From NCBI GenBank assembly GCA_910588625.1, contig CAJUQN010000075.1:1-13821 (forward strand): a stretch of 13,821 nucleotides of DNA, given 5' to 3'. This document shows, piece after piece, positions 1-6,725 of this stretch. Every line of letters begins with the position of its first letter. Within the stretch, counting starts at the first letter, position 1. The DNA comes from an uncultured Oscillospiraceae bacterium. GTDB taxonomy: Bacteria > Bacillota > Clostridia > Oscillospirales > Oscillospiraceae. The notes below the pieces were generated by a model. That model searched no databases. It was not told the origin of the DNA and worked only from the letters and a program-made list of their open reading frames with translations. Both the position numbers and the translations under genes were made by a program.

Positions 1-680
1 ACGATGACCTTCAGGGCGTCCTCATCCTTCTTCAGGTTGGGGGCGTAGCCGCCCTCGTCGCCCACGCCGGCGGCGGGAGTGCCGTTCTCCTTCAGGGTCT
101 TCTTAAGCTGATGGAACACCTCGGCGCAGCGGCGCAGAGCCTCTTTCCAGGTGGGAGCGCCCACGGGCATAATCATGAACTCCTGGATCTCCACGTTGTT
201 GGTGGCATGGGCGCCGCCGTTGAGGATGTTCATCATGGGGACGGGCAGAGTCTTGGCGTTGACGCCGCCGATATAGTTGTACAGGCTGGCGCCCAGGGAC
301 TCGGCGGCGGCCTTGGCCACGGCCAGAGAGGCGCCCAGAATGGCGTTGGCGCCCAGACGGGCCTTGTTGGGGGTGCCGTCCAGCTCGATCATAGCCTTGT
401 CGATGGCTACCTGGTCCAGGGCGTTCATGCCGATCAGGCACTCGGCCAACTCGGTGTTCACGTTGTTGACGGCCTTCTCCACGCCCTTGCCCAGGTAGCG
501 GCCCTTGTCGCCGTCACGCAGCTCGCAGGCCTCGTGGATACCGGTGGAAGCGCCGGAGGGAACTGCGGCCCGGCCCATGGTGCCGTCCTCCAGGACGACC
601 TCCACCTCGACGGTGGGATTGCCGCGGGAGTCAATAATTTCACGGCCGAGGACATCAACGATCTCAAGCATCTGTTTCAT
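1..680 (-). CDS. eno: Enolase, N-terminal part (gene continues beyond the left edge)
   Basis: Enolase converts 2-phosphoglycerate to phosphoenolpyruvate in the cytoplasm. The visible 226 codons are roughly the first half of a protein that is usually about 430 residues. Family hallmarks seen are REIIDSRGNPTVEVEV near residues 13-28, the flexible active-site loop PSGAST followed by ELRDGDKGRYLGKGV, LGANAILGASLAVAKAAA, NILNGGAH with IQEFMI, and VGDEGGYAPNL, which carries the catalytic acid Glu. ATG at 678-680 is preceded by AAAGGAG (691-697 on the plus strand) at 10 nt. It is the last visible gene of the trmL-pgk-tpiA-gpmI-eno cluster, 68 nt after gpmI. The assignment is secure; only the C-terminal half is missing, because of the window edge. 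Confidence 0.96.
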   Translation of the reverse strand, partial: MKQMLEIVDVLGREIIDSRGNPTVEVEVVLEDGTMGRAAVPSGASTGIHEACELRDGDKGRYLGKGVEKAVNNVNTELAECLIGMNALDQVAIDKAMIELDGTPNKARLGANAILGASLAVAKAAAESLGASLYNYIGGVNAKTLPVPMMNILNGGAHATNNVEIQEFMIMPVGAPTWKEALRRCAEVFHQLKKTLKENGTPAAGVGDEGGYAPNLKKDEDALKVI

Positions 681-748
681 GGGAATCAAGCTCCTTTCAA
701 AATGTCAAAGGTATAAGTTTAAGAGGTACATACCTCAAGGGACACAAA

Positions 749-2272
749 TTATTTTACAATGAGGGTCTGACCCGTCATCTCGGCGGGCTGCTTCAGGCCC
801 ATCAGATCCAGCATGGTGGGGGCCAGGTCGGCCAGGCGGCCATCTCGCAGCTTTACGTCCGCGCCCACCACGCAGCAGGGCACCAGATTGGTGGTGTGAG
901 CGGTGAAGGGGGAACCGTCGGGTTCCACCATGTGCTCGGCGTTTCCGTGGTCGGCGGTGATGATGGCCACGCCGCCCATCTCACGGGTGGCGTTCACCAC
1001 CTGGTTCACGCCGTCGTCCACCGCCTCGGCGGCCTTGACGGCGGCCTGGAACACGCCGGTGTGGCCCACCATGTCGCAGTTGGCGAAGTTCAGGATGATG
1101 ACGTCGTAAGCGCCGCTCTTGATGCGCTTGACGGCCTCGGCAGTGACCTCGGGCTGGCTCATGTGGGGCTGGAGGTCGTAGGTGGCCACCTTCGGGGAGG
1201 GGATCAGGCACCGGTCCTCACCGGGGAACACGGTCTCCACGCCGCCGTTGAAGAAAAAGGTGACGTGGGCGTACTTTTCCGTCTCGGCGATGCGCAGCTG
1301 GGTCATATTCTGCTGGGCGATATATTCGCCGAAGATATTGTCCAGGCTCTCCTTGGGGAAGGCGATGACCACGTTGGGCATGGAGGCGTCGTAGGACGTG
1401 GTGCAAACGTAGTTCACCTTGAAGAAGCCCTTCTTCCGCTCAAAGCCCTTGAAATCCGGGTCCACGAAGGTGCGGGTGATCTCACGGGCCCGGTCGGGGC
1501 GGAAATTCATGAAGATGATGGAGTCGCCCTCGCCGATTTCCGCGTTCTCCGCAGTGATGACGGGGACCACGAACTCGTCGGTGACGCCCGCGTCGTAGCT
1601 GGCCTGCATGGCGCCCACAGGGTCGCCGATGAAGCGCTGGCCGCTTTCGCCATAGACCATGGCCTTATAGGAGCGCTCCACCCGGTCCCAGTTGGTGTCA
1701 CGGTCCATAGCGTAGTACCGCCCGGAGATGGTGGCGATTTGGGCACCGTACTGATCACAGGTTTCCTTCATCTCGGCCACGAAGCCCTTACCGGAGGTGG
1801 GGGGCACGTCGCGGCCGTCCATGAAGCAGTGGACGAAGATTTTGGGGCAGCCCAAGTCGTGAGCCATCTTCACCGCCGCCTGGATGTGGGTGATGTGGCT
1901 GTGCACGCCGCCGTTGGACATCAAACCGTAGATATGCACCGCTTTCCCCGCGTCCTTGGCCGCCAGCATGGCGTCCCTATAGGCGGGGTTCCCAAAGAAA
2001 TCGCCCTCCTGGATGGCCTTGGTGATCTTGGGCAGGTCCTGAAACACAACCCGGCCCGCGCCGATGTTGGTGTGCCCCACCTCGCTGTTGCCCATCTGGC
2101 CGTCGGGCAGGCCCACGTCCATGCCGGAGGCGGACAGCTTACAGGTGGGATTGGAAGCAAAAATGCGGTCCAGGTTAGGGGTATTGGCGGCCTTGATGGC
2201 GTTGTCCCCCGCTACGGTGGAGGGGGACAGGCCGAAGCCGTCCATAATGATAAGTGTGGTAGGTGTTTTCAT
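749..2272 (-). CDS. gpmI: Cofactor-independent (2,3-bisphosphoglycerate-independent) phosphoglycerate mutase
   Basis: Interconverts 3- and 2-phosphoglycerate through a phosphoserine intermediate, using two metal ions. The protein has 507 residues, normal for iPGM (about 510). The N-terminal metal site is MDGFGLSP (residues 10-17), and GQMGNSEVGHTNIGAG contains the catalytic serine near residue 63. Also present are HCFMDGRDVPP, SGRYYAMDRD with NWDRVERSYKAM, FRPDRAREITR, NFANCDMVGHTG and TADHGNAEH, the remaining metal and substrate motifs. The reading frame can be extended to a TTG at 2293, but ATG 2270-2272 is chosen because AAGGAAAG lies just upstream at normal spacing and the protein then begins like its family. 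It lies between tpiA and eno in the operon, giving the pathway order. Confidence 0.97.
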   Translation of the reverse strand: MKTPTTLIIMDGFGLSPSTVAGDNAIKAANTPNLDRIFASNPTCKLSASGMDVGLPDGQMGNSEVGHTNIGAGRVVFQDLPKITKAIQEGDFFGNPAYRDAMLAAKDAGKAVHIYGLMSNGGVHSHITHIQAAVKMAHDLGCPKIFVHCFMDGRDVPPTSGKGFVAEMKETCDQYGAQIATISGRYYAMDRDTNWDRVERSYKAMVYGESGQRFIGDPVGAMQASYDAGVTDEFVVPVITAENAEIGEGDSIIFMNFRPDRAREITRTFVDPDFKGFERKKGFFKVNYVCTTSYDASMPNVVIAFPKESLDNIFGEYIAQQNMTQLRIAETEKYAHVTFFFNGGVETVFPGEDRCLIPSPKVATYDLQPHMSQPEVTAEAVKRIKSGAYDVIILNFANCDMVGHTGVFQAAVKAAEAVDDGVNQVVNATREMGGVAIITADHGNAEHMVEPDGSPFTAHTTNLVPCCVVGADVKLRDGRLADLAPTMLDLMGLKQPAEMTGQTLIVK

Positions 2273-2321
2273 AAAAACTTTCCTTTTTGCCAACCTTGTT
2301 CCACCCTCTTGTTGTGTGGGG

Positions 2322-2360
2322 GCGGCTGTCAGCCGCTTGCGGGCGCATCATATGCACCCC
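2322..2360 (-). repeat. Double-hairpin palindromic unit between tpiA and gpmI
   Basis: Two adjacent hairpins fill the middle of the 118-nt gap. The first is GCGGCT-gtc-AGCCGC (2322-2336), a perfect 6-bp stem. The second spans 2341-2359 with 8-nt arms 2341-2348 and 2352-2359 and a 3-nt loop. On the plus strand it has one C/A mismatch, but in the minus-strand transcript this becomes a G-U pair, so all eight positions pair. There is no U-tract, so this is not a standard terminator. The layout resembles the short dispersed GC-rich palindromes of clostridial gut genomes, but no second copy was seen in this window. A role in mRNA processing or stability between tpiA and gpmI is inference. Confidence 0.55.
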
Positions 2361-2390
2361 TGCAGACAGGCGGAACACATTCGGCAATCC

Positions 2391-3164
2391 TTACTCTTGA
2401 TTTGCAGCGTTGATAATGGCCATAAAATCGTTGGGCTTCAGGGAAGCGCCGCCGATGAGGCCGCCGTCGATGTCGGGCTGGGCCAGCAGCTCCGCCGCAT
2501 TCTTAGCGTTCATGGAGCCGCCATACTGGATGGTGACAGCGCGGGCCACGCGGGCGCCATACTGCTTGCGGATGATGGAACGGATATGGGTGCACACCGC
2601 GCCTGCCTGCTCGGCGGTAGCGGTCTTGCCGGTGCCGATGGCCCAGATAGGCTCATAGGCCACAACCACGCGGCGGACCTGGGTCTCGTTCAGCCCGGCC
2701 AGGGCCACCTTCACCTGGTAGGAGATCAGCTCCTCGGTGACGCCCAGCTCCCGCTGCTCCAGGCTCTCGCCCACGCACACGATGGGGCGCAGACCGGCCT
2801 CCAGGGCGGCGTGGACCTTCTTGTTGACGGTGAAGTCGGTCTCGTTATAGTACTGGCGGCGCTCGGAGTGGCCGATGATGACGTACTTGGCGCCCACGTC
2901 CTTGAGCATCTCCACGGTGACCTCGCCGGTGAAGGCGCCGGAGGCCTCATAATGGCAGGTCTCTCCGCCGATGGCCACGCGGGTATCCTTAAACAGCCGG
3001 ACCGCGCCGGGGATGTTCACGCCGGGGACGCACAGGACAACCTCGCACCACTTATGGCGGCCCAGCTGGGGCTTGAGGGCTTCTGCGAAGGCCTTGGCCT
3101 CGGTGATGGTCTTGTTCATCTTCCAGTTGCCGGCGATGATGGTCTTACGATACTTGAGGTTCAT
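2391..3164 (-). CDS. tpiA: Triosephosphate isomerase
   Basis: Interconverts dihydroxyacetone phosphate and glyceraldehyde 3-phosphate, as a cytoplasmic TIM-barrel dimer. The protein has 257 residues, the family size. AGNWKMNKT (residues 11-19) carries the active-site Asn and Lys, YVIIGHSERR carries the electrophilic His99, and VAYEPIWAIGTGKTA carries the general base Glu171 and the mobile loop 6. GGSMNAKNAAELL and DGGLIGGASL form the phosphate-binding end. ATG 3162-3164 is preceded by GAAGGGAG at about 9 nt. It follows pgk after a 176-nt gap with two strong hairpins and precedes gpmI, consistent with one operon. The identification is secure. Confidence 0.98.
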   Translation of the reverse strand: MNLKYRKTIIAGNWKMNKTITEAKAFAEALKPQLGRHKWCEVVLCVPGVNIPGAVRLFKDTRVAIGGETCHYEASGAFTGEVTVEMLKDVGAKYVIIGHSERRQYYNETDFTVNKKVHAALEAGLRPIVCVGESLEQRELGVTEELISYQVKVALAGLNETQVRRVVVAYEPIWAIGTGKTATAEQAGAVCTHIRSIIRKQYGARVARAVTIQYGGSMNAKNAAELLAQPDIDGGLIGGASLKPNDFMAIINAANQE

Positions 3165-3250
3165 TTGTTGAACTCCCTTCTTTTATTTGAAAAAAGGTTT
3201 GATTAAGCGTCAAGCAGGCAGGCCTCGTCGGAGTAAGCTCCATATCCCTC

Positions 3251-3271
3251 GCTTCCGCCTATGGCGAAAGC
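3251..3271 (-). other. Intergenic hairpin 1 between pgk and tpiA
   Basis: Arms 3251-3259 and 3263-3271 with a 3-nt loop form a 9-bp stem. The single position that fails to match on the plus strand becomes a U-G pair in the minus-strand RNA, so the stem is complete only in the operon transcript. No U-tract follows. It lies downstream of the larger pgk-tpiA hairpin in transcription order. Confidence 0.5.
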
Positions 3272-3295
3272 TCGCTCATTTTGCTGCTCCTCCTC

Positions 3296-3329
3296 TCCCC
3301 ACAAAAGCTGAGAACCGCTTTTGCGGGGA
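3296..3329 (-). other. Intergenic hairpin 2 (13-bp stem) just downstream of pgk
   Basis: Arms 3296-3308 and 3317-3329 enclose an 8-nt loop. In the minus-strand RNA all 13 positions pair, one of them as G-U; on the plus strand that position is an A/C mismatch. It starts 11 nt after the pgk stop codon. No U-run follows on the minus strand, so rather than an efficient intrinsic terminator it may be a 3'-end stabiliser, processing site or partial attenuator that sets the pgk:tpiA ratio. That role is inference. Confidence 0.6.
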
Positions 3330-3340
3330 CCCCGGGTTGC

Positions 3341-4621
3341 TTACTTATCCAGTAAGCAAGCAACGCCGGGCAGTTCCTTGCCCTCCATGAACTCCAGGGA
3401 GGCGCCGCCGCCGGTGGAGATGTGGGTCATTTTGTCAGCGTAACCAAGCTGCTGCACGGCAGCCGCGCTGTCGCCGCCGCCGATGATGGTGATGGCGCTG
3501 GTCTTGCTCAGGGCCTCGGCCACGGCCTTGGTGCCAACGGCGAACTTGTCGAACTCGAACACGCCCATGGGACCGTTCCAGATGACGGTGCCCGCGTCGG
3601 CCACAGCGTCACAGTACAGCTTCACAGTCTCGGGGCCGATGTCCAGGCCCTGCCAGCCGTCGGGGATCTCGCCGGCCTTGACCACCTGGCTATTGGCGTC
3701 GGGAGCGAACTTGTCGGCAATCACGGTGTCCACAGGCAGCAGCAGCTTCACGCCCTTGTCGGCGGCCTTCTTAACCATGTCGTTGGCATAGTCCTTCCAG
3801 TCGGCCTCCAGCAGGGAGTCGCCCACCTTGCCGCCCTGAGCGGCGGAGAAGGTATAGGCCATGCCGCCGCCGATGATGATGGTGTCGGCGATCTCCAGCA
3901 GGTTGTTGATGACGCCGATCTTGGAACTCACCTTGGAGCCGCCCAGGATGGCTACCAAGGGGCGCTTGGGATTGGCCAGCGCGCCGCCGATGAAGTCCAG
4001 TTCCTTCTGGATCAGGAAGCCGGAGACGGCGGGCAGATGGGCGGCCACGCCGGCGGTGGAGGCGTGGGCGCGGTGGACGGCGCCAAAAGCGTCGGACACG
4101 TACACGCCGTCGGCCCCGGCCAGGCCGGCCATCTTCTTGGCCAGGTCGGGATCGTTTTTGGTTTCGCCCTTCTCGAAGCGGGTGTTCTGGAGCAGCATGA
4201 TCTCGCCGCCCTTCAGGGCCGCGGCCTTGGCCTGGGCATCGGGGCCCACCACGTCGTCGGCCAGGATCACCGGCTTGCCCAGCAACTCGCTCAAACGGGC
4301 GGCCACGGGCTCCATGCGCAGCTCGGCCAGGGACTTCTTCCACTTCTCCTCGGTGATGGAGGCCTCGTCCTTGCCCTTTTCCAGCTGCTTCTTCTTGTAG
4401 GAGTCGAAGGTGGCCACCGGCTTGCCCATGTGGGAGCAGGCGATGACCGCCCCGCCCTGCTCCAGCAGGTACTGGATGGTGGGCAGCGCGGCGCGGATGC
4501 GCTTGTCATCGGTGATGACGCCGCTGCCATCCTTGGCCATGGGCACGTTGAAGTCGCAGCGCAGCAGCACCTTCTTGCCCTTGACATCGATGTCCTTGAC
4601 AGTCTTCTTGTTGTAGTTCAT
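3341..4621 (-). CDS. pgk: Phosphoglycerate kinase with a charged insertion in the N-domain
   Basis: Transfers phosphate between 1,3-bisphosphoglycerate and ADP, in the cytoplasm. The protein has 426 residues; bacterial PGKs are typically 390-400. Seen are RCDFNVPM (21-28), SHMGKP (63-68) in place of the usual SHLGRP, LLQNTRFEKGE (about 143-153), DAFGAVHRAHAST (177-189), GGSKVSSKI (227-235), GGGMAYTF (251-258), WNGPMGVFEF, GGGDS (381-385) and STGGGASLEF (402-411). Between SHMGKP and EPVAARLSELLGKP there is a lysine/glutamate-rich stretch (about residues 69-102), some 25 residues longer than the usual loop; it accounts for the extra length. ATG 4619-4621 has AAAGGAG (4632-4638 on the plus strand) upstream. 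The gene lies 51 nt after trmL, probably co-transcribed. Confidence 0.97.
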   Translation of the reverse strand: MNYNKKTVKDIDVKGKKVLLRCDFNVPMAKDGSGVITDDKRIRAALPTIQYLLEQGGAVIACSHMGKPVATFDSYKKKQLEKGKDEASITEEKWKKSLAELRMEPVAARLSELLGKPVILADDVVGPDAQAKAAALKGGEIMLLQNTRFEKGETKNDPDLAKKMAGLAGADGVYVSDAFGAVHRAHASTAGVAAHLPAVSGFLIQKELDFIGGALANPKRPLVAILGGSKVSSKIGVINNLLEIADTIIIGGGMAYTFSAAQGGKVGDSLLEADWKDYANDMVKKAADKGVKLLLPVDTVIADKFAPDANSQVVKAGEIPDGWQGLDIGPETVKLYCDAVADAGTVIWNGPMGVFEFDKFAVGTKAVAEALSKTSAITIIGGGDSAAAVQQLGYADKMTHISTGGGASLEFMEGKELPGVACLLDK

Positions 4622-4672
4622 GGTTTTCTAGCTCCTTTCATTTCTTACAACTTGAAGTGATAACGTTCTAAT

Positions 4673-5158
4673 TCAGGTTGACGCCATTTCTCCCTCGCCG
4701 CTCAATCCGGGAAAACCCTGCTGTTTGAGAGCCTCGTAAGCCAGCACGGCCACCGAATTGGACAGGTTCAGGCTGCGGGCGCCGGCGCGCATGGGGATTC
4801 GGATACAGCGCTCCCGGTGGGCCTGGCGAAAGGACTCTGGCAGACCGGCGGTCTCCTTACCGAAAAACAGCCAGCAGCCGTCCCAAAACTGCGCCTGGGA
4901 ATAGTCCCGTGGGGCCTTGGTGGTGGCCAGCCACAGATCGTCCACCTGATTCCTGGCAAATAGATCCTCCAGGTTTTTGTAGACAGACAGATCCACCATG
5001 GGCCAATAGTCCAGCCCGGCCCGTTTTACCGCCTTTTCGCTGATATCGAAGCCTAGGGGCTCCACCAGATGGAGGCGGCAGCGAGTGGCGGCGCAGGTGC
5101 GGGCGATATTCCCGCAATTTTGTGGGATTTCCGGTTCCACTAAAACGATGTTGACCAT
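4673..5158 (-). CDS. trmL: tRNA (cytidine/uridine-34-2'-O)-methyltransferase, SPOUT family
   Basis: Members of the TrmL/YibK family methylate the ribose of the wobble base 34 of tRNA-Leu, using S-adenosylmethionine. The 161-residue protein is the usual size for a single trefoil-knot domain. The N-terminus VNIVLVEPEIPQNCGNIARTCAAT (family motif 1), FGKETAGLPE (99-108) and IPMRAGARSLNLSNSVAVLAYEA (121-143) form the knotted SAM site. The frame is open further upstream, but ATG 5156-5158 starts the conserved VNIVLVEPE. Its ribosome site is weak: AGAGAGG lies about 14 nt upstream, with only GGAAA nearer. It is the promoter-proximal gene of the glycolytic cluster, an unusual neighbour for pgk. The substrate tRNA is inferred from the family. 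Confidence 0.93.
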   Translation of the reverse strand: MVNIVLVEPEIPQNCGNIARTCAATRCRLHLVEPLGFDISEKAVKRAGLDYWPMVDLSVYKNLEDLFARNQVDDLWLATTKAPRDYSQAQFWDGCWLFFGKETAGLPESFRQAHRERCIRIPMRAGARSLNLSNSVAVLAYEALKQQGFPGLSGEGEMAST

Positions 5159-5191
5159 ACTATTTCCAAAATCCTCTCTTAACCACGCACA

Positions 5192-5220
5192 ATTATAGCC
5201 GCTTGACAAAAAAATAGCAA
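5192..5220 (-). promoter_or_regulatory. Sigma-A-type promoter for trmL and the glycolytic operon
   Basis: On the minus strand a perfect TATAAT (plus 5192-5197) lies 17 nt from TTGCTA (plus 5215-5220; four of six match TTGACA). The expected transcription start is near 5185, giving a leader of about 27 nt to the trmL ATG. It is the only good promoter seen upstream of the cluster. Confidence 0.65.
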
Positions 5221-5312
5221 GAGAAAATGTGGCGAAAGTGTTAAAAATTTACCTATTTTTGTTGTCACAATGGCTAGGTCTGACTCATTTTTTCAAATTT
5301 TCAGAGGTGTGA

Positions 5313-5347
5313 CTCAAAAATTTACCCTTGAAGGGTAATCTTTTGAG
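5313..5347. promoter_or_regulatory. 35-nt inverted repeat with a 17-bp operator-like core between trmL and udk
   Basis: The core TTACCCTTGAAGGGTAA (5322-5338) is a perfect 8+1+8 palindrome. It sits inside a larger dyad with arms 5313-5329 and 5331-5347, in which 15 of 17 positions match. Copies of CTTTTGAG (5340-5347; again 5358-5365 as part of CCTTTTGAGAGG) and TGACTCA (5281-5287 and 5310-5316) lie around it. It sits about 95 nt upstream of the trmL -35 and about 80 nt upstream of the udk -35, so it could bind a regulator of either gene. The regulator is unknown. Confidence 0.5.
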
Positions 5348-5425
5348 TTCTGCGCAACCTTTTGAGAGGATGTGGGGTATTGTGTACGGACGAACAAGAT
5401 CGGTCCTCCAGCGGAGCGGAAAAGG

Positions 5426-5454
5426 TTGCCATTTTGACCTATGTGTGCTAGAAT
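5426..5454 (+). promoter_or_regulatory. Sigma-A-type promoter for udk
   Basis: TTGCCA (5426-5431) and TAGAAT (5449-5454), each five of six to consensus, are separated by exactly 17 nt. The predicted start near 5461 gives a leader of about 41 nt before the udk ATG. Confidence 0.7.
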
Positions 5455-5501
5455 ATCCCCGGCACGGAACAGAACAAAAATAGTACGGGGGAGGGCATCA
5501 G

Positions 5502-6119
5502 ATGGACACCATGATCATTGGCATCGCCGGGGGGACCGGCTCGGGCAAGACTACGCTGACCCGCAGGTTACAGGATACCTTTGGGCCGGACGTGTCCGTG
5601 GTCTACCACGACAACTATTATAAAAAGCACGTCGGAATGACTTACGAGGAGCGTGCGGCGCTGAACTACGACCACCCGAACGCCTTCGACACCGACCTGA
5701 TCGTGGCCGACCTGAAGCGGCTGGTATCGGGGGAGGCCATCCACTGCCCGGTGTACGACTACTCCATCCACAACCGTTCGGAGGAAACGGTGGAGGTGCG
5801 GCCCACCAAGGTGGTCATTGTGGAGGGCATCCTCATCTTTGCCGACCCGGCCTTGCGGGAGCTGATGGATGTGAAGATTTTCGTGGACACCGACGCTGAT
5901 GTGCGCATCCTTCGCCGCATCCTCCGGGATGTGAAGGAGCGGGGGCGGTCCCTGGATTCCGTCATCAACCAGTATCTCACCACCGTCAAGCCCATGCACG
6001 AGCAGTTTGTCCAGCCCTCGCGCCAGTATGCCGATCTTGTGGTGCTGGCGGGCGGGCACAACCTGGTGGCGCTGGATATGATTACCCAGCGCATCAGGAG
6101 CCATATCGAGAGCCGCTGA
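5502..6119 (+). CDS. udk: Uridine kinase
   Basis: Phosphorylates uridine (and commonly cytidine) to the monophosphate in pyrimidine salvage, in the cytoplasm. The 205-residue protein is close to family length (about 205-215). The P-loop GGTGSGKTT is at residues 10-18, followed by HDNYYK and EERAALNYDHPNAFDTDL (nucleoside-binding region), PVYDYSIHNRSEET, VIVEGILIF (Walker B-like), KIFVDTDADVR, and the lid segment RDVKERGRSLDSVINQYL. Two starts are possible, ATG 5502 and ATG 5511. The upstream one is chosen because the GGGGGAGGG ribosome site ends only 6 nt before it. It has its own promoter and leads into the lipoprotein genes 49 nt downstream, which may be partly co-transcribed. Confidence 0.95.
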   Translation: MDTMIIGIAGGTGSGKTTLTRRLQDTFGPDVSVVYHDNYYKKHVGMTYEERAALNYDHPNAFDTDLIVADLKRLVSGEAIHCPVYDYSIHNRSEETVEVRPTKVVIVEGILIFADPALRELMDVKIFVDTDADVRILRRILRDVKERGRSLDSVINQYLTTVKPMHEQFVQPSRQYADLVVLAGGHNLVALDMITQRIRSHIESR

Positions 6120-6130
6120 AGGGGGCCCAC

Positions 6131-6159
6131 CCTCAGAGCGGCCCGCTGTTCTGAGGAGG
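6131..6159 (+). promoter_or_regulatory. Hairpin overlapping the ribosome-binding site of the first lipoprotein gene
   Basis: CCTCAGAGCG (6131-6140) can pair with CGC (6144-6146) and TCTGAGG (6150-6156), leaving a 3-nt bulge. The 3' arm includes the first bases of the ribosome site GAGGAGG (6153-6159), which lies 9 nt before ATG 6169. The fold would partly mask translation initiation. A regulatory effect is inference; it may instead be an inefficient udk terminator without a U-tract. Confidence 0.4.
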
Positions 6160-6168
6160 AATCACCAA

Positions 6169-6685
6169 ATGAAAAAGACCGTCCGCGCGGCCCTGGCCGC
6201 CATCCTTGTCCTGTCTCTGCTGTCCGCCTGCGCAGGAGGAACGCCAGCGCCGCAAAAGCAGGTGGACTTGTCCAGCTTTGCAAAGACCCTGCAAGAAAAA
6301 TATGAGTTTGCCTCTTATCTGGTTGAGATGACCCCGGAATATGAGTATTACGAGGAGGATATGGAGCGTGCCTTCCCCGCCCTGCTGGAGATGGATTTGG
6401 AGCAGCAGGTAGTGCTTATGACGCTGATCAATATCAACTAACGGAGAAATCGACCTTGTTCAGACCAAGAGCGCTGAGGATGCCGAAAAGGTCAAAGAGC
6501 TGTTCCAGGCCCGCATCGACTATATGGCGGGGGATGGGGAGAACCCCGGCGGGGCATTCTATCCCGGCCCGACTCAGCTGTGGCTGAACAATTCCCGGGT
6601 GGTATCCAACGGGAACTATGTGATGCTGGTCTGCGGCGAGGAGTGCGACCAGATTGTGGACGACTTCAACGCCCTGTTTGAGTAA
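6169..6685 (+). pseudogene. DUF4358-type lipoprotein, broken by a 1-nt frameshift
   Basis: The N-terminus MKKTVRAALAAILVLSLLSAC is a lipoprotein signal with lipobox LSAC (Cys21), followed by a short linker and VDLSSFAKTLQEKYEF, as in the two following paralogs. The frame ends at TAA 6439-6441 after 90 residues. Dropping the single T at 6439 restores a continuous frame (NNGEIDLVQTKSAEDAEKV, FQARIDYMAGDG, NNSRVVSNGNYVMLV, DDFNALFE) to TAA 6683-6685. The restored length would be 171 residues, against 172 for the next paralog. It is therefore a full-length gene with one insertion, either a real mutation or a sequencing error. As written only the signal and N-terminal part would be made. The DUF4358 family name is assigned from memory of similar clostridial proteins; its function is unknown. 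Confidence 0.85.
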
Positions 6686-6725
6686 GCGCGCAATTCTATA
6701 TCATTATTAAAGGAGAACATCATTT

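Noticed and set aside
896..2413. A 505-codon open frame on the plus strand opposite gpmI
   Set aside because: It is antisense to a certain gpmI, has a GV/H-rich composition typical of antisense frames in GC-rich genes, and has no ribosome site or family similarity.
2064..4660. Long plus-strand frames opposite tpiA and pgk
   Set aside because: Antisense shadows of highly conserved genes, with Gly/His/Val/Leu-rich composition and no recognisable domain.
5203..5208. Plus-strand TTGACA near the trmL start
   Set aside because: No acceptable -10 hexamer lies 16-18 nt downstream, and the udk promoter at 5426-5454 is much better.
6433..6445. Programmed +1 frameshifting at the lipoprotein stop codon
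   Set aside because: AAC before TAA offers no re-pairing in the +1 frame and no stimulatory ribosome-site-like element precedes it; a plain indel fits better.
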